From Helianthus annuus (taxonomy: Eukaryota > Streptophyta > Magnoliopsida > Asterales > Asteraceae), in contig NC_035433.2 in NCBI RefSeq assembly GCF_002127325.2, positions 130,208,695 to 130,272,694 of the forward strand: a stretch of 64,000 nucleotides of DNA, read 5' to 3'. This document shows, one piece after another, positions 35,590 through 48,036 of this stretch (positions are counted from its first letter, which is position 1; each line of letters opens with the position of its first letter). Both the position numbers and the translations under genes were made by a program. The notes under the pieces were generated by a model. That model saw nothing but the letters and a program-made list of their open reading frames with translations, had not been told where the DNA came from and made no database searches.

Positions 35590-36275
35590 ATCTCGTGTAT
35601 TACACGGGTTGAATAAATGTAATTTATATATTAAATAATAAAAAGTTATATTTTTATAAACCCTGTATATTGTACGGGTTAAATAAATGTAATTTTATAT
35701 ATCAAATAATAAAAAAAAGTTATATCTTTAAAAACCATGTGTATCACACAGATTAAATAAATGTAATTTTGTATACTAGATGCTAAAAACGTCGTATATT
35801 TAAAAAAACCCCGTGTATAATCGGGTTGAATAAATCTACAAAATAATAAAAAATTACATCCTTAAAAACCCCGTATGTTACACGTGTTGAATAGATCTGA
35901 AAAAGAGTTATATCTTTAAAAACCATGTGTATTACACATATTAAATAAATGTAATTTTGTATATTAAATACTAAAAACGTCGTATCTTTAAAAAACTCGT
36001 GTATAGTTGGGTTGAAGAATCAAACAAATAATAAAAGAATTATATTCTTAAAAACCCTGTGTATTACACGTGTTAAATAAATCTAATTTTACATAGCAAA
36101 TGATAAAAAAGTTATATCTTTAAAAACTTCGTGTATTACACGGGTTATAGAAATGTAACTTTATATAGTATAGATAATAAAAGAAGTTATATTTTTCAAA
36201 ACCCCGCATTTTACACGAGTTGAATAAATATAATTTTGTATACCAAATAATAAAAAACGTTATATTTTTAATAAA
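35590..36275 (-). repeat. Tandem array of the Helitron 3' hairpin segment
   Basis: About ten units of 56-75 bp, each with a version of cccgtgtattacacgggtt followed by aataaatgtaattttata...aataataaaaa. Hairpin arms diverge between units (for example catgtgtattacacatatt and ctgtgtattacacgtgtt). The array starts at the authentic 3' terminus. Confidence 0.85.
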
Positions 36276-36950
36276 TTAGGATAACATTTAATATTAGTTT
36301 ATTATTTATATGTATATTTAATATAAGATAAGTAGGAGAGAGAAGTATTTGTTTTAAAAATATATTAAATTAATAATTTAGATTTGAGGATAATATTTTA
36401 TTAAAGTATGATAAGATTTAATATAATTTATTTTTTATTTAGTTAATATAAGATAAATATCGGTTTGAGGATACCTTCAATAGATGGCACATATATTTAA
36501 GTTTTGAATTAATATTTATCCGCTTAGTTTAATTGTTCCATTAGTACACATAAAAATATACGCTTAGTGTGATCATATTTACTAAGCTCTATTTATCGAT
36601 TATATTCTATTTAATTAATATATTGTGCATACTTATCTAATTTGCCCTGGAAATATCTTTGAATTTTCAGCAGTTAAAAAAAACTTACATTAAAAAAATA
36701 CTAACAAATACTTGATATGAACTTTAATTTAAAAATTTGGTATTGTTTCAGAAACGATATTTAATCAAGATCATGTTCCGTGTATTTGTAACTTTCTCCA
36801 CATCTATAATAAGCTAATTAGTATGGAGATAATTATGTAATTTTTCAAATTTCAAATCAAAATTAAATCCATAAATTATAGATTAGATTTAAAACACATT
36901 TTAGACTTTAGATTTACAATCAAAATAAAATTCAAATATAATATTTATTT

Positions 36951-37279
36951 GAGTTAATTACATAGTTAGTCCCTGTGGTTTGCACAAAATAATATACTTA
37001 GGTACTAATAGTTTAAAATTACCTTCTAGGGTATTAACTTTTCATTTTGCAACGTTTGGGGGTATTAAGTTCTTGGGTATTAACATAGTTAGTCCCTATG
37101 GTTTGCACAAAATAACATATTTAGATACTAATAGAATGTGATTTTAAGCCTACAAATAACGTTAATACCTCCAAACGTTAAAAAATGAAAAGTTAATACC
37201 CTAGAATGTGATTTTAAACTATTAATACCTAAGTATGTTACTTTGTGCAAACCACGAGGACTAACTATGTAATTAACTC
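36951..37279. mobile_element. Fold-back MITE inside the Helitron
   Basis: Left gagttaattacatagttagt and right actatgtaattaactc are inverted. The arms repeat gtccctgtggtttgcac / gtgcaaaccacgaggac and the block around ggtattaacttttcat. A partial internal duplication (tagtccctatggtttgcac near 37090) makes the left arm longer. Confidence 0.8.
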
Positions 37280-37393
37280 TAATTTACTCTTCTTTTTAAT
37301 TTAAAATTTAAAATTTATCTATAAATTATTGATGCCCTCATTGAATGATATGTGTCCCAAATCAGGTTTCTTTTATTATATAGTATAGATAGA

Positions 37394-38547
37394 TTTTTGA
37401 CTTCCAATATATTACTTTTTTATTATTTGACTTTATTTTATAATTCCTAAATCTTTATTACTAAGTACTAACTGTTTAATATTTTTCTTTATTCAGTCCG
37501 TCCGTGTAATACACATGTATATAATACAGTGATACAATAATGGTGAAATATATACTTCTAGTTAATTTTGCAAATAGAATGGTATTTTTTATAAATTTAT
37601 AAAAGGTATTAAATTTTTTTGAAGACTACATAAACAAAACTGTGTTATATGTCATTTATGATGATACCCACAAAATATCCATGTTGAGAAAAAGTGAAAC
37701 TCCTCTTACACTTATCATTTTTTGGTGAGTGTAACCTAACCAAGAAAAAGACTATTGGGTTAAATTTGATGCTATGAGACTTTGATCATTAGATATTGGA
37801 GAGATAAATTTCAAGAGTAAGGAAGGTTTGATAAGGCATATTTAGGGGTTGATGCTTTGATTTTTTGGTATAAGATGTGAGCAGACATTTTTTTGATAGT
37901 ATGTAAATCATTACTTGCTAATAGGTAATGGACGTGACGCTCGTATCTATCCTAACTAGCATGCTTTCGAGATGTATGCTTCAAGTCTTAACGATGATAT
38001 CGTCATTTGAAGTCATTCCTTCCCTCTTTCCAGTGTCGCCTTCTGAGTTCTAACCCTTTTTTAGGCATTGAGCCCCATCAGTCATTATCGGGATAGATTC
38101 TTCTAAAGCATCAGAAACTTATTCTAAGGAATAATAATCATCGTTCTATATTTAGAATATCGGAAGATGTAAATGTTTAACAATGTATTTTGTAGGGTGA
38201 TTGGAGGGTTACAAATTAAGATTATACCCTACAGTTATGATGAAATTGGCCCAAGACATGTATGGGTCACTAATCAAAATGTTAGCATGCACTATATTCT
38301 TGAAAGCTAATATTATTTTGAGAATGATAGGTGTCACCAAAGGTATGGGGTGCATATAGTTCATTGTTATCATAAGGAAATAGTTGGCGTGGGGCACACG
38401 TAATCACCTTGTTATGTTGATTGTTGTACGGTAAATAACTTTTGTATCGAAGAAACTACCTAGCAAATAAATATTATATATTTTCAATATTGTTTATTAT
38501 TTGATATTGATATTGTGTCGATTTCTTATACTAACCCATAAAACTCA
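37394..38547. other. AT-rich intergenic region, no gene recognised
   Basis: No frame with recognisable protein similarity. A hairpin ccgtgtaatacac near 37500 recalls the Helitron 3' end, and ctag occurs about 45 bp later, but the spacing is wrong for a complete terminus. The piece may be a remnant of an older Helitron. Confidence 0.5.
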
Positions 38548-38552
38548 CTTTA

Positions 38553-39201
38553 TGAAACACTTTTTAATACTAGGTTATCCCAGTTCGTCGTCTCGTGAAG
38601 TAAATGTTCAATCTCTTCCTTCACTCGTCGTTAGCTGAATCTCCCGCAAAACAGAACACCAGTGACTCGCTACAAGGAGGGGAATGGGGGGGGGGTGGGT
38701 TCTCCTTTGTGACCACCCTCCAGCGTGAGAATAAGTACTGTTCTGAGGAATATCATTAAACCTGAAAAGTGAGAAAACCGATCCTTAAACCTGAAGGTGG
38801 AGTCCTCTATTTATAGCCGGAGAATGAAGGAGGATGAGGAGGAGGCCTGCCAACTAGCCAGTGCTCGCCAGCTGTCCGACCAAGGGGAATATCATTTCTG
38901 TCCCCTCTGCCATTGCCAGTCTCGTGGGTGACGTGGCGCGCGCTTACTCGTTCCAGCTGGGCACCTGCTGGTACTGGCTGTCAGCCTGTCCTCCACAGAT
39001 CTTGGTTTCGTGGCTGTTGTCCATCCATTGGTGCCACGTATTGTCCTTTTTGTCGCCAGGAGCATCTTCTTTGCTGCCATGTGATTCCTTCCAGAAGATT
39101 CCAGAAGCTTCTGGAAGCACCTGGATGATGTGGACGCCATGTTGAAAAAGTGGTGTGGTCCCTGTGACATGTGTGCACTGATTTGGGACCATACCTCTTC
39201 A
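38553..39201 (-). mobile_element. Solo LTR related to the Tat-lineage element
   Basis: 649 bp from tgaaacac to cctcttca with the perfect target duplication cttta (38548-38552 and 39202-39206). The stretches tgactcgctacaaggagg, ccagcgtgagaat, tatttatagcc (TATA on the minus strand) and gggaccatacctcttca follow the Tat LTR at 8725-9532 in order. No internal region remains, so it is the product of LTR-LTR recombination. Confidence 0.88.
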
Positions 39202-39247
39202 CTTTACTTGTAGATAAAACATGTATGGTGTGTGTTGTGTGTCCTTA

Positions 39248-39422
39248 GGGTATACGGGGCGCAATCGGGGAGGGAAGCGGTGAACCATTTCCCCGATCGG
39301 GAACACCGCCGCCATCCCCGCGGGGTCCCGAATCGGGGGTGAAGATGGGTGTGAGGTTACCGACGGAGAGAGGGGAAAGGTGGTGGGGCCAGCTTTGTTT
39401 CAACCAATCAATGCTTTCCTTT

Positions 39423-39454
<32 letters not shown>

Positions 39455-39592
39455 CCCAATTCACCTAATAGGGGAGTGGCGCCATCAAATGGGGGTGTTA
39501 GGGGAGTTTAAGAGGGGAGTTGATGTGGCACACGGGGATTGGTTTGGCGTAAGAGAGTGCACTCACCTATTAGGTGTGCACCCCCTTCACCC
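39248..39592. mobile_element. Tourist-like (PIF/Harbinger) MITE
   Basis: TTA on both sides (39245-39247 and 39593-39595) flanks termini gggtatacggggcgca and (complement of right end) gggtgaagggggtgca. It is 345 bp, contains T and A homopolymers and no ORF. The termini differ from those of the PIF element at 8384-33393. Confidence 0.72.
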
Positions 39593-39595
39593 TTA

Positions 39596-40108
39596 TGAGT
39601 AGGATTGAACTCCATCCAAGCTTAATACTATTCTCACTCGTACTTAACTCGATCCAACTCGTAAACTGACTAGTTTCTTTTTTTTTTTTTTTTTTAATTA
39701 TGGTTCCCAATTAACAAGCTAACAACAATATGAAGTTATACAAACGTAAGAAAAAGTACGAAACTATCAACAAGGATGAAAATCTATTTGAGTGCTACAT
39801 TTAGCTTGACCCAACTCAAAAGTATATACGAGCAACATAGCTTGATCCAAATCAGCTCGAGCTAAGTTACGAGTACGTTCATCTTGACCCAGCTTAAAAG
39901 TTTATACGGGCAAACATAGCTTGAACCAAATCAGCGAGAGCTAAATTATGAGTGAGTTTTGTTGAAGATGATAACGAGCAACCTGTGAACGCAATAGAAA
40001 TCACAAGTCAGTTAGAAAACCCAGTGAAGGAAGTCATGTAAAATGAATTGATTTTGAAGATGAGACAAAGAGGGATTTACATATAACTCAGACTAACATA
40101 GGGAAATA
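39596..40108. other. Intergenic region with an imperfect duplication
   Basis: Two related segments of about 75 bp (around 39805-39880 and 39881-39955) share agcttgacccaactcaaaag-like and aaatcagc...gagctaa motifs. No gene recognised. Confidence 0.5.
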
Positions 40109-40725
40109 TAGTGGTGCATAAAAAACCAGAACCCGAAAAAAACCCGGATCCGAGCACTAAAAAGCCGGGTATTTTAAACCCAAACCCGAGGTATGGTATT
40201 TCAGCCGAGTACCTGAACTTGAACCCGGGTTTTTTTTATACCCGCTTTATACCTGGGTTTTTTGTATACCCGGGTTTTAGGAATACCCGCACCGGGTTTT
40301 ATGAATACCCGATACTAGGTTTCAGGAATGTATGCACTTTGACTATTCTAGTTCCTAGTAACATGTAATCTTGTTAAATTAAAATTTTATATTATTAAAG
40401 TTCATATTCATAAACCAAAAAAGATGTTGGGAGCAAAAAAACTACAAAGAAATAATGAAACAGAAAAAGACCACCAGTGATTTCGTGTTTTTTATACCCA
40501 GTCTGGGTTTTTTTTCATACACGAACCTGAAAATAGGGTATTTTAATACTCTGGTATAGAAAACCCGAACCTGAGTATACCAGGTATGGTTTTCCTGGCT
40601 AATACCCGAACCTGAACCCGACCCGGGTATTGAAAATACCCAGAAAAACAATACCCGGTTATACCTGTACCTGGGTATATACCCAAACCCGGGCATTAAA
40701 AAAACCCGGTTTTATGCACCTCTAT
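40109..40725. mobile_element. Inverted-repeat DNA element (hAT-like ends)
   Basis: Left tatagtggtgcataaaa and right ttttatgcacctctata are inverted. The interior is built from acccgggta / tacccgggt repeats. No clean target duplication can be assigned. Confidence 0.65.
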
Positions 40726-41096
40726 AGAATATTCTCGACTAGGACCAGCTGAAAAAACAAAATAAAAAAGTTGAAAATACAAACAAAACTATGTGCACGA
40801 GTAAAAAAAACGAAATAAAAAACTTAAAATACAAACAAAACTATACATGGCCCAATCTTTAAATGACGGGCCAGCAGCAGGCTCACCTCGTGGGCCTAAC
40901 CCATCTTCATGGTCCATATGTGTCATTTTATCACCAACACAATGGAGCCCCATTCCACAAACACTCCCAAAGCACGAAAACAGACCCGGTCCACCGTATA
41001 CCGCCGCACTTTGACCTGAAGCTACTTGAGCCGCCGAATTTATTGAACCGGTGGGTGGCGGCTGTGGAGGCACAAAGTCAAAGTCAAACTCATGGG
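40726..41096. other. Intergenic segment with a coding-like patch
   Basis: From about 40965 to 41085 the plus strand is richer in GC and reads without stops (including HFDLKLLEPPNLLNRWVAAVEA in part), unlike its surroundings. It is cut off by the MITE at 41105. I cannot assign it to a family; it may be a fragment of a captured or decayed gene. Confidence 0.3.
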
Positions 41097-41384
41097 TTTA
41101 ATATTAGCGGTGTAAACGAGCCGGGCCGAGCCCAACCAGGCTCGAGCTCGGCCTGTCATACTTTTATGAAGCTCGAGTTTGTCTCAGTTTGAGCCTACTT
41201 ATTTGAGTTCTAGCTCTTCAAGTTACTTTGAGAACAACCTCAAATGAGCTAAAAGCTCGGCTCGAGCTCACTCCAACATCGCTTAATGAGACAAAACTCG
41301 GTTCACCAATGTTAGCATCAGTATTGTTATTTTATTATATTATATATAAAAAACTAATTTTGTTTAGGCTCGCAAGCCTAAACG

Positions 41385-41543
41385 TGTTGTTTTGAACGAA
41401 CAAGAAGGGGAAAATTTCTCTAATGATCTTATTGAATACAGGAAACAAAATATATACAACCCTAAAACAAACTAACGGAAAAGTAACAAAACTAACTAAC
41501 TAACAAAACGTCGTTAAATAACTATCTACAAATATAACCAACC
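41385..41543 (-). repeat. 3' LTR of Copia-1
   Basis: 159 bp beginning tgttgttttgaacgaac. The polypurine tract is the C run at 41542-41557 on the plus strand. Confidence 0.9.
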
Positions 41544-44349
41544 CCCCCCCCCCCCCCTCAAGTTGGAGGGTATGACAACCCCAACTTGGTAATAAGAGCA
41601 TGATGATGATGACTGGGAAGACTTTTTGTGAACATATCAGCCGGCTGCTCCTTTGTAGAAATATGAGATAAACTGATAAGACCTTCTTGTAATTTTTCAC
41701 GGACAAAATGGCAATCTAAATCAATATGTTTCGTCCGTTCATGATAAACTGGGTTCTTAGCAATGTGAATAGCAACTTGACTATCACATTTTAAAGAAAT
41801 TGGTGTAATGGAGGACACAGAAAATTCATTCAGTAATCTAGTTAACAAAGTAAGCTCAGCTGTAAGCCTGTAACCCTTCGCATAGATCTATACTCAGCCT
41901 CAGCAGAACTTAAAGAAACCGTTGACTGCTTCTTTGACTTCCATGAAATGGGGCTCCCTCCAAGTAAAATGAAATAACCAGATACAGACCGTCTTGTATT
42001 AGGACAAGATGCCCAATCCGAATCACAAAAGGCTTCTAAAGTAAAATCTTGAGAATCATTAAAGAATAGCCCTTGATCATATGACCCTTTTACATAACTA
42101 AGAGTATGCAAAGCAGCCTCCCAATGAGGAAAATGAGGAGTTTGCATAAACTGGCTAAGGAACTGGACAGCAAAAGAAAGATCCGGTCTTGTGTGAGTCA
42201 AGTAGTTTAACTTTCCAACAAGGCGCCTATATTTCAAGGGGTCATAAATAAAAGACCGAGATCAGATTTGAGCTGTAAATTTGCAGGAAGAGGACAAGAT
42301 TTATTGAGATCAGTATTGAACTCACTAAATTCTTGTATAAGATCTTTGGCAAACTTTCGTTGTGTCATTATTGTACCATTTGGAACTTTCAAAACCTCAA
42401 TTCCTAAAAAATAGTTGAGATAACCCAGGTCTTGATTTTGAAAGTACTATCCAAAAAAAAATTTAAAGCATCCATTTCCTTGGAATCATTCCCTGTTAGA
42501 AGAATATCATCAACATACACTGCAATATGTACAATTGAATCACCCATGTATTTGGAGAAAAAGGAGTGATCATCAGGAGACCGAACATAACCTCTTGATT
42601 TCAAAGCATCAGACAGCTTTCCATACCATTGCCTGGATGCTTGTTTAAGGCCATAAAGAGATTTTTGCAGCTTTAAAACTTGAGAAGAATCGGTCAAGAT
42701 CATACCAGCAGGAGGACACATATAGATTTCTTCATCAAGATCACCGTGAAGAAAAGCACTATTTACATCCAATTGATGTAAAGGCCAATGCTTTTTAGTA
42801 GCTACAACAATCAGACTTCTAATGGTTGTCATCTTGACTACTGGAGAAAAAGTTTCAGTATAGTCAATGCCTGCTTTTTGAGTATCTCCTCTAACAACAG
42901 CCTTGCTTTAAATCTCTCAACGGTTCCATCAGCTTTGAATTTGACTTTATAAACCCACTTGCATTTTATTGGCTTCTTTCCTTTAGGCAAAGAAGTAACA
43001 AGCCAAGTATGATTAGCATGTAGAGCATCAAGTTCCAATTGCATAGCAGCCTGCCATTCAGGAGAAATAACTACCTCTTTATAAGAATTTGGCTCCATTA
43101 TGATATTCAAATTCTGAAACAAGGTTTTGCTAGAGGTTGAAATATGAGAAGATTGAACATGATTTACTAAAGAAATATCAGTAAGAGTGTGAGGACAGGA
43201 TGTTGCAGAATTACATTGATAATCATCGAGATAAGAAGGGGGTTTGGAGTGTCTAGATGATTTTCTTAACGGTTGAGGAACATTTGAAGAATGAATTAAA
43301 CTAGAAGAAGGAGGAACCGGACTAGACGAAGGAATAGAACTGTTAGAAGGATTGAGAATAGGTTCAAGAAAATCAAAAGGGACATCAATGGCGGGAAATA
43401 AAACGGAAGAAGAGGAATTAGGAATGGATGGAAATAATGTTTCAAAAAATATAACATCTCTTGAAACCAGAATTTTATTGTTCTTTAAATCATATAGTTT
43501 GTATCCTTTCTTACCCATTGGATAACCAATAAACACACAAGGAATGGCTCTAGGTTGAAACTTGTCTCTGCCTTGTTTTAATGTTGAAGCATAACACAAG
43601 CAACCAAAGGCTTTGAGATGATTGTAAGAAGGGGCCTTACCAAACAAAACCTCATGAGGTGATTTATCATAAAGAATATCAGTGGGAAACAAATTTATAA
43701 GATGAGTGGCAGTTAAAAGACATTCTCCCCAAAATTTAATTGGTAACTTGGATTGAAAAAGAAGAGCTCTAGCAGTTTCTAACAAGTGTTTATGCTTTCT
43801 TTCTACGATTCCATTTTGTTGTGGAGTGGCCACACAAGAAGTTTGATGTATAATGCATTTTGAAAGAAGGTATTGAGTATGGGTAGCAGAGGATCCTAAC
43901 TCAAAGGCATTATCAGTTCTCAAGCATTTTATCTTTGCTTGAAACTGTGTTTCAATCATATTTATGAAACTTTGTAATACATCAAAAGCATTACTTTTAG
44001 TAGAAAGAAGATGAGTCCAAGTAACTCTAGTAAAATCATCCACAATGGTCAAAAAGTATCGAAAACCATTATGTGTAGATGCATTGTATGGACCCCACAC
44101 TTCCACATGAACAAGATCAAAAGGATGAGATGTTTCAGTACTACTAGTAGTGAAAGGAAGTCTGTGTTGTCTGGCCAAAGGACAAATCTCACAACAATCA
44201 AGTTGATCATCTTTAGAAAATGAAAATACAGACAACTTTTTCAATTTGTACAAAGGTAAATGGCCAAGTCTGTTATGTCATGTTCTGCCACTAACACTAG
44301 CATTACAATATGATTGCCTTATTCTAGAATCAGAAACAACACTAGACTG

Positions 44350-45005
44350 CTATGCAGTTAATCTCGGCGCTATAGCGTCGATATCTCGGTTATCGGTGGT
44401 AGCCCAAAATATCGTTTTGTAATATCGGTATTATATCGGCCAGCGATAATATCGGCGATAAACACTGATATCTCGCTGATATTTTGTATAATCTGTAGCG
44501 GTTGTCTCGCCGATATCTCGGCCTGGGTCAAAATTTCGCATTTTTTATACAAATATGCATTTCACAGCAAAAAAAAACAGAAAAAAAAACGAACAGAAGG
44601 AGTGTTTTGAATGGTGCAAAAACTGCCTCACACAGGCCCGGTTTTTCGGAGCTGCATTCGCGTCCGCGGGACGTGCGGGCACGCACGAGTTCAACCAAAT
44701 TCCAGCTCAGAAACTCACATTTTGCACCCCCCCTGAGTGCGGGTAGGACTTGTGATAAAACATGTCATAAAGCTACAATGAAGTAGTAAAGGCTTTACCT
44801 TGTAAACAACCACTCACTTTGTTCCCACACCAATGCGGGACAAAGTATTTACCACCTTTTGAGACTTTCATTCACGCACCCAAAACTTCCAACATATATG
44901 TCCTAAACTTTTGCTACTAATATTATATAGGTTCTAGACTTCTACCACCTCTTGGTGAACACTTCTTTATTTTGCTATTAATATAATATAGGTTATAGAC
45001 TTCTA

Positions 45006-45041
<36 letters not shown>

Positions 45042-45198
45042 TCTAGATATGAATATATATCATATAGGGTCTAGATATATATATTTATGCATGATATTAT
45101 AAATTACCGACATCTCACCGATATCTCACTGCGATAAACGATATCTCAAATATCGGTCCTTGACTGATAACCGATATTTTTCCGCATTAACTGCATAG
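44350..45198. mobile_element. hAT-type non-autonomous element in Copia-1
   Basis: 849 bp with inverted termini ctatgcagttaat and attaactgcatag and the perfect 8-bp target duplication ctagactg (44342-44349 and 45199-45206). The arms contain repeated gatatctcg / cgatatctc and aatatcggt motifs. A TA microsatellite lies at 45008-45040. No transposase frame is present. Confidence 0.88.
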
Positions 45199-46270
45199 CT
45201 AGACTGTGAAACTATCTCATTAGTTTTGAGAAGATACAATCCGTCAAGCAGTTTACCAAGAACCACTGGCCTCTTCAGAGAAGGGGCCTGCAACATACAA
45301 GCTTTGTTAGAAAAGAAAACAAGTCCATTGGTGTCAATACATAATCTGGGTATTGATAACAGATTATTTTTGAACTTTGGAACCAAAAGAACATGTTTAA
45401 GAGTAAGATTAGGAAGCAAGTTCATTGTTCCAGATTGTGTAGCTGTTAAAACATCACCGTTAGGAAGAAAAATGGAAACAGGTTTGGAAAGAGTTTTTAT
45501 ATTAGTGAGTAATCTAGGATCATAGCACATGTGATCATTAGCACCTGTGTCTATGATCCATCTGGACTTTGGATTAGAAATAGAATTACATGCCATTATA
45601 CCTGCGAAATTGGCATATTTGATTTCATTTACAGATTCTTCATCTTGAGTATCAGATTGAGAAAAGGTCTTGAGCTGAGTATTATGAAGGAATTGAATTA
45701 GTTGTTGACACTGCTCTGGAGTAAGACAAGAACCAGAACTCATAGCATGAACAGGTGAATCATTAGCACAAGCATTAGCAGCCACATGTTTTGGTTTATT
45801 AAACTTGAAGTCTTTAGGAAAACCAATCAACCTATAGCACTTATTCACAGAATGACCAGGTTTCTTGCAATGACTACAAACAGGCTTCTTGGAATCACTT
45901 CTTGTCTGAACATTCATTGACGACACATCAGGAAAAGCTTGACTAACAGGATGAATCTCCTTTTGGTTTTCATCTTGAACTAAAAGAGAATAAGCCTTGT
46001 TTATTGAAGGGAGAGGCTGCATCATTAGAATATTTGCCCTGACATTATCATAATTATCATAACTGGAATTTAGGCCCATAAGAAATTGAATCAACTTTTC
46101 TTCTTCTTCTTTCTTAGCAATTACTGCATAAGCACCACAAGAACAAGCTGGAACCTCCGATAATGAACTAAGTTCATCCCTAATACTTTTGATTTTTGTG
46201 AAATAGGTAGCAATGTCACTACTACCTTGTGAAATTTCACAAATACTTTTCTGCAACTGATAGTGTTTTG

Positions 46271-47650
46271 TGTTGGAAAAATAGTTGAAAATAACATTTT
46301 TCACAAATATAGGAAAATGATTTTTTCCTATTTTGGACTAGAAATAAATATAATAAAATGAGCGGGTTTTATATATTTATTTGTGGGTTTGTGTTCTATG
46401 TTGCAAGAGCTTCGCAACGAACTAAACCACGTCCAAAACGGAGCTAAGATGAATGAGATATCGATGCTCAAAGTTGGGTGTTTGAAACAATGAATGCTGA
46501 AACAAAAGGGAAAATAGCACCTTGTCCCACATCAGAGGATAGATGGAACTTAAATGGGTATTTAAGGTGGAACTCTCCATCTTTATTGTTTCATGGAAGC
46601 ACACACTAGTGTCCTCGCGAAGGGTGCGGAGCACCCTAACTCGCACTCGCACGCGCGCGCGCGCGCGCACGCGTGGCGTGGGCGATGAGGCGCAATGTGG
46701 CGCTTTGATGGCGCACTTTGCACTTCGCCCGCTTGAGAGCCGCCTTTGTATTTTTGACCACGTGCGCGTGGTGGATCATAGAGGCTGCAAGGACCAAGTA
46801 GTGAAATGGCGTGCGGGTTCGAAGCGTGTGACGTGGCAGTCCGCGCGCGAGTACACGTGGCATGGAGGCGTGCGGTTGCGCGCATGGTGCTTGGGTCCTG
46901 ATGTGTCGTGCGCGTCGCACCAGAGTGAGCCAATACGGCGCGACTGTGTGGCGTGCTCGTATAGGCTCACAGGTGACGTGGCGCACGAGCGCATGGACCT
47001 GGGATAGTGTGGCGCACGCGCGCATGGCAGTGAGCCAAGAGGACGCACCGCGCATGAGCGTGCAGACCTGCGCGCGCAAGGACGCGCGCGCACCAGTGTG
47101 TCTTGCGCGCGCGCGCGCAAAATCTTCCAGCATTGAATGACAATGCAGTTTCACTCCAGCTTCGTAACTGACGAGTTAACAGGCTTTGACTGAGAATTAA
47201 ATGACGTATTAAATTGCATTGAAGACGTTTAATGCAGTTTAAACCTCTCATTTAATTCGTTTTTGGCTGTTTCAAACCGGGAGCTGTATAAATACAGCTC
47301 CATACCTTGCTGTAGAGGATACTACGAAAACCCAGCAATACAACAGCACTTGCAATTCTCTCCACACATCCTACTAATCTTCTTCTTACATTCATCAAGG
47401 TAACCTTTGGGTTGTAGGCGAACTCCGGCAGTACTACTGCTCCGGCTGTTGTACCCTGGGAAACAAAACGAGTACTCTTGGGAGACTCGGAATTTGTTTT
47501 AAGGGAAGCGTGAGTACACGTGACTCAGCCCCCCTTTCTTGTATTGTCTTTTATTTCAATTGTAATAGTTGTTAGCTTTCTAATTTCTGTATTGTAATCA
47601 GTTAATAAAATTTGTTTATTTTATTTATTATTACGCGAACGGTTCATAGA
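46271..47650 (+). repeat. 5' LTR of Copia-2 (CpG-rich)
   Basis: 1380 bp starting tgttggaaaaatag. The part 46630-47130 is extremely rich in CG dinucleotides with runs of gcgcgcgc. A TATA box lies at 47287-47294 inside the inverted repeat gagctgtat / atacagctc. The LTR ends near 47650 by comparison with the other copy. Confidence 0.9.
47287..47294 (+). promoter_or_regulatory. TATA box in the 5' LTR of Copia-2
   Basis: tataaata is centred within gagctgtataaatacagctc, an exact inverted repeat with 9-bp arms. It is conserved in the 3' LTR at 61351-61358. Confidence 0.65.
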
Positions 47651-48036
47651 ATCTTAAAACAAATTTTTAAAACCGTTCGTGTAATCAAAACCATTATGTT
47701 TGTGATTCAAACTAGTTTTGTTTTCACTCAGTTTGTGTTTTAAAAACAGATTTTTTTTGGTTCTCATCTTCAAAGGAGCGACTTTGGTTGAAAACCATTT
47801 TGGTTACATTCAGATTGTCCTTAAATTTGCTAAAACTTTCTGATTTGGTCTTCAAAGTTGGACTTAGAAGCCAATCAGTAAGTTCTAATTATTAAAAATT
47901 TTCTGTTTTTGGTCTTCAAAGTTGGACTTAGAAGCCTAAACAGTAAATTTGTGGTAAAATTAAAATTTAATAGTTTACTTCTGGTTTTTGCGTAAATCAG
48001 ATTTTTTGACTAAACTTTAAAATTTTAATTTTCTGC

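Larger units (their letters stand above)
35580..37393 (-). mobile_element. Non-autonomous Helitron
   Basis: On the minus strand it begins TCTATCTATACTATATAATA after an A and ends CTAG before a T, the A^T insertion context of Helitrons. About 11 bases before the CTAG is the hairpin cgtgtaatacacg. There is no Rep/helicase gene. It contains a tandem array derived from its 3' hairpin (35590-36275) and a fold-back MITE (36951-37279). Confidence 0.72.

Noticed and set aside
35590..36275. Regularly spaced hairpin repeats as a CRISPR-like array
   Set aside because: Unit lengths vary, the linkers are themselves repeats, and the array lies in a Helitron of a plant genome.
46583..47154. Overlapping arginine-rich frames on both strands, repeated near 60650-61200
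   Set aside because: They arise from the CpG-rich LTR, where stop codons are rare; frames and lengths differ between the two LTR copies.
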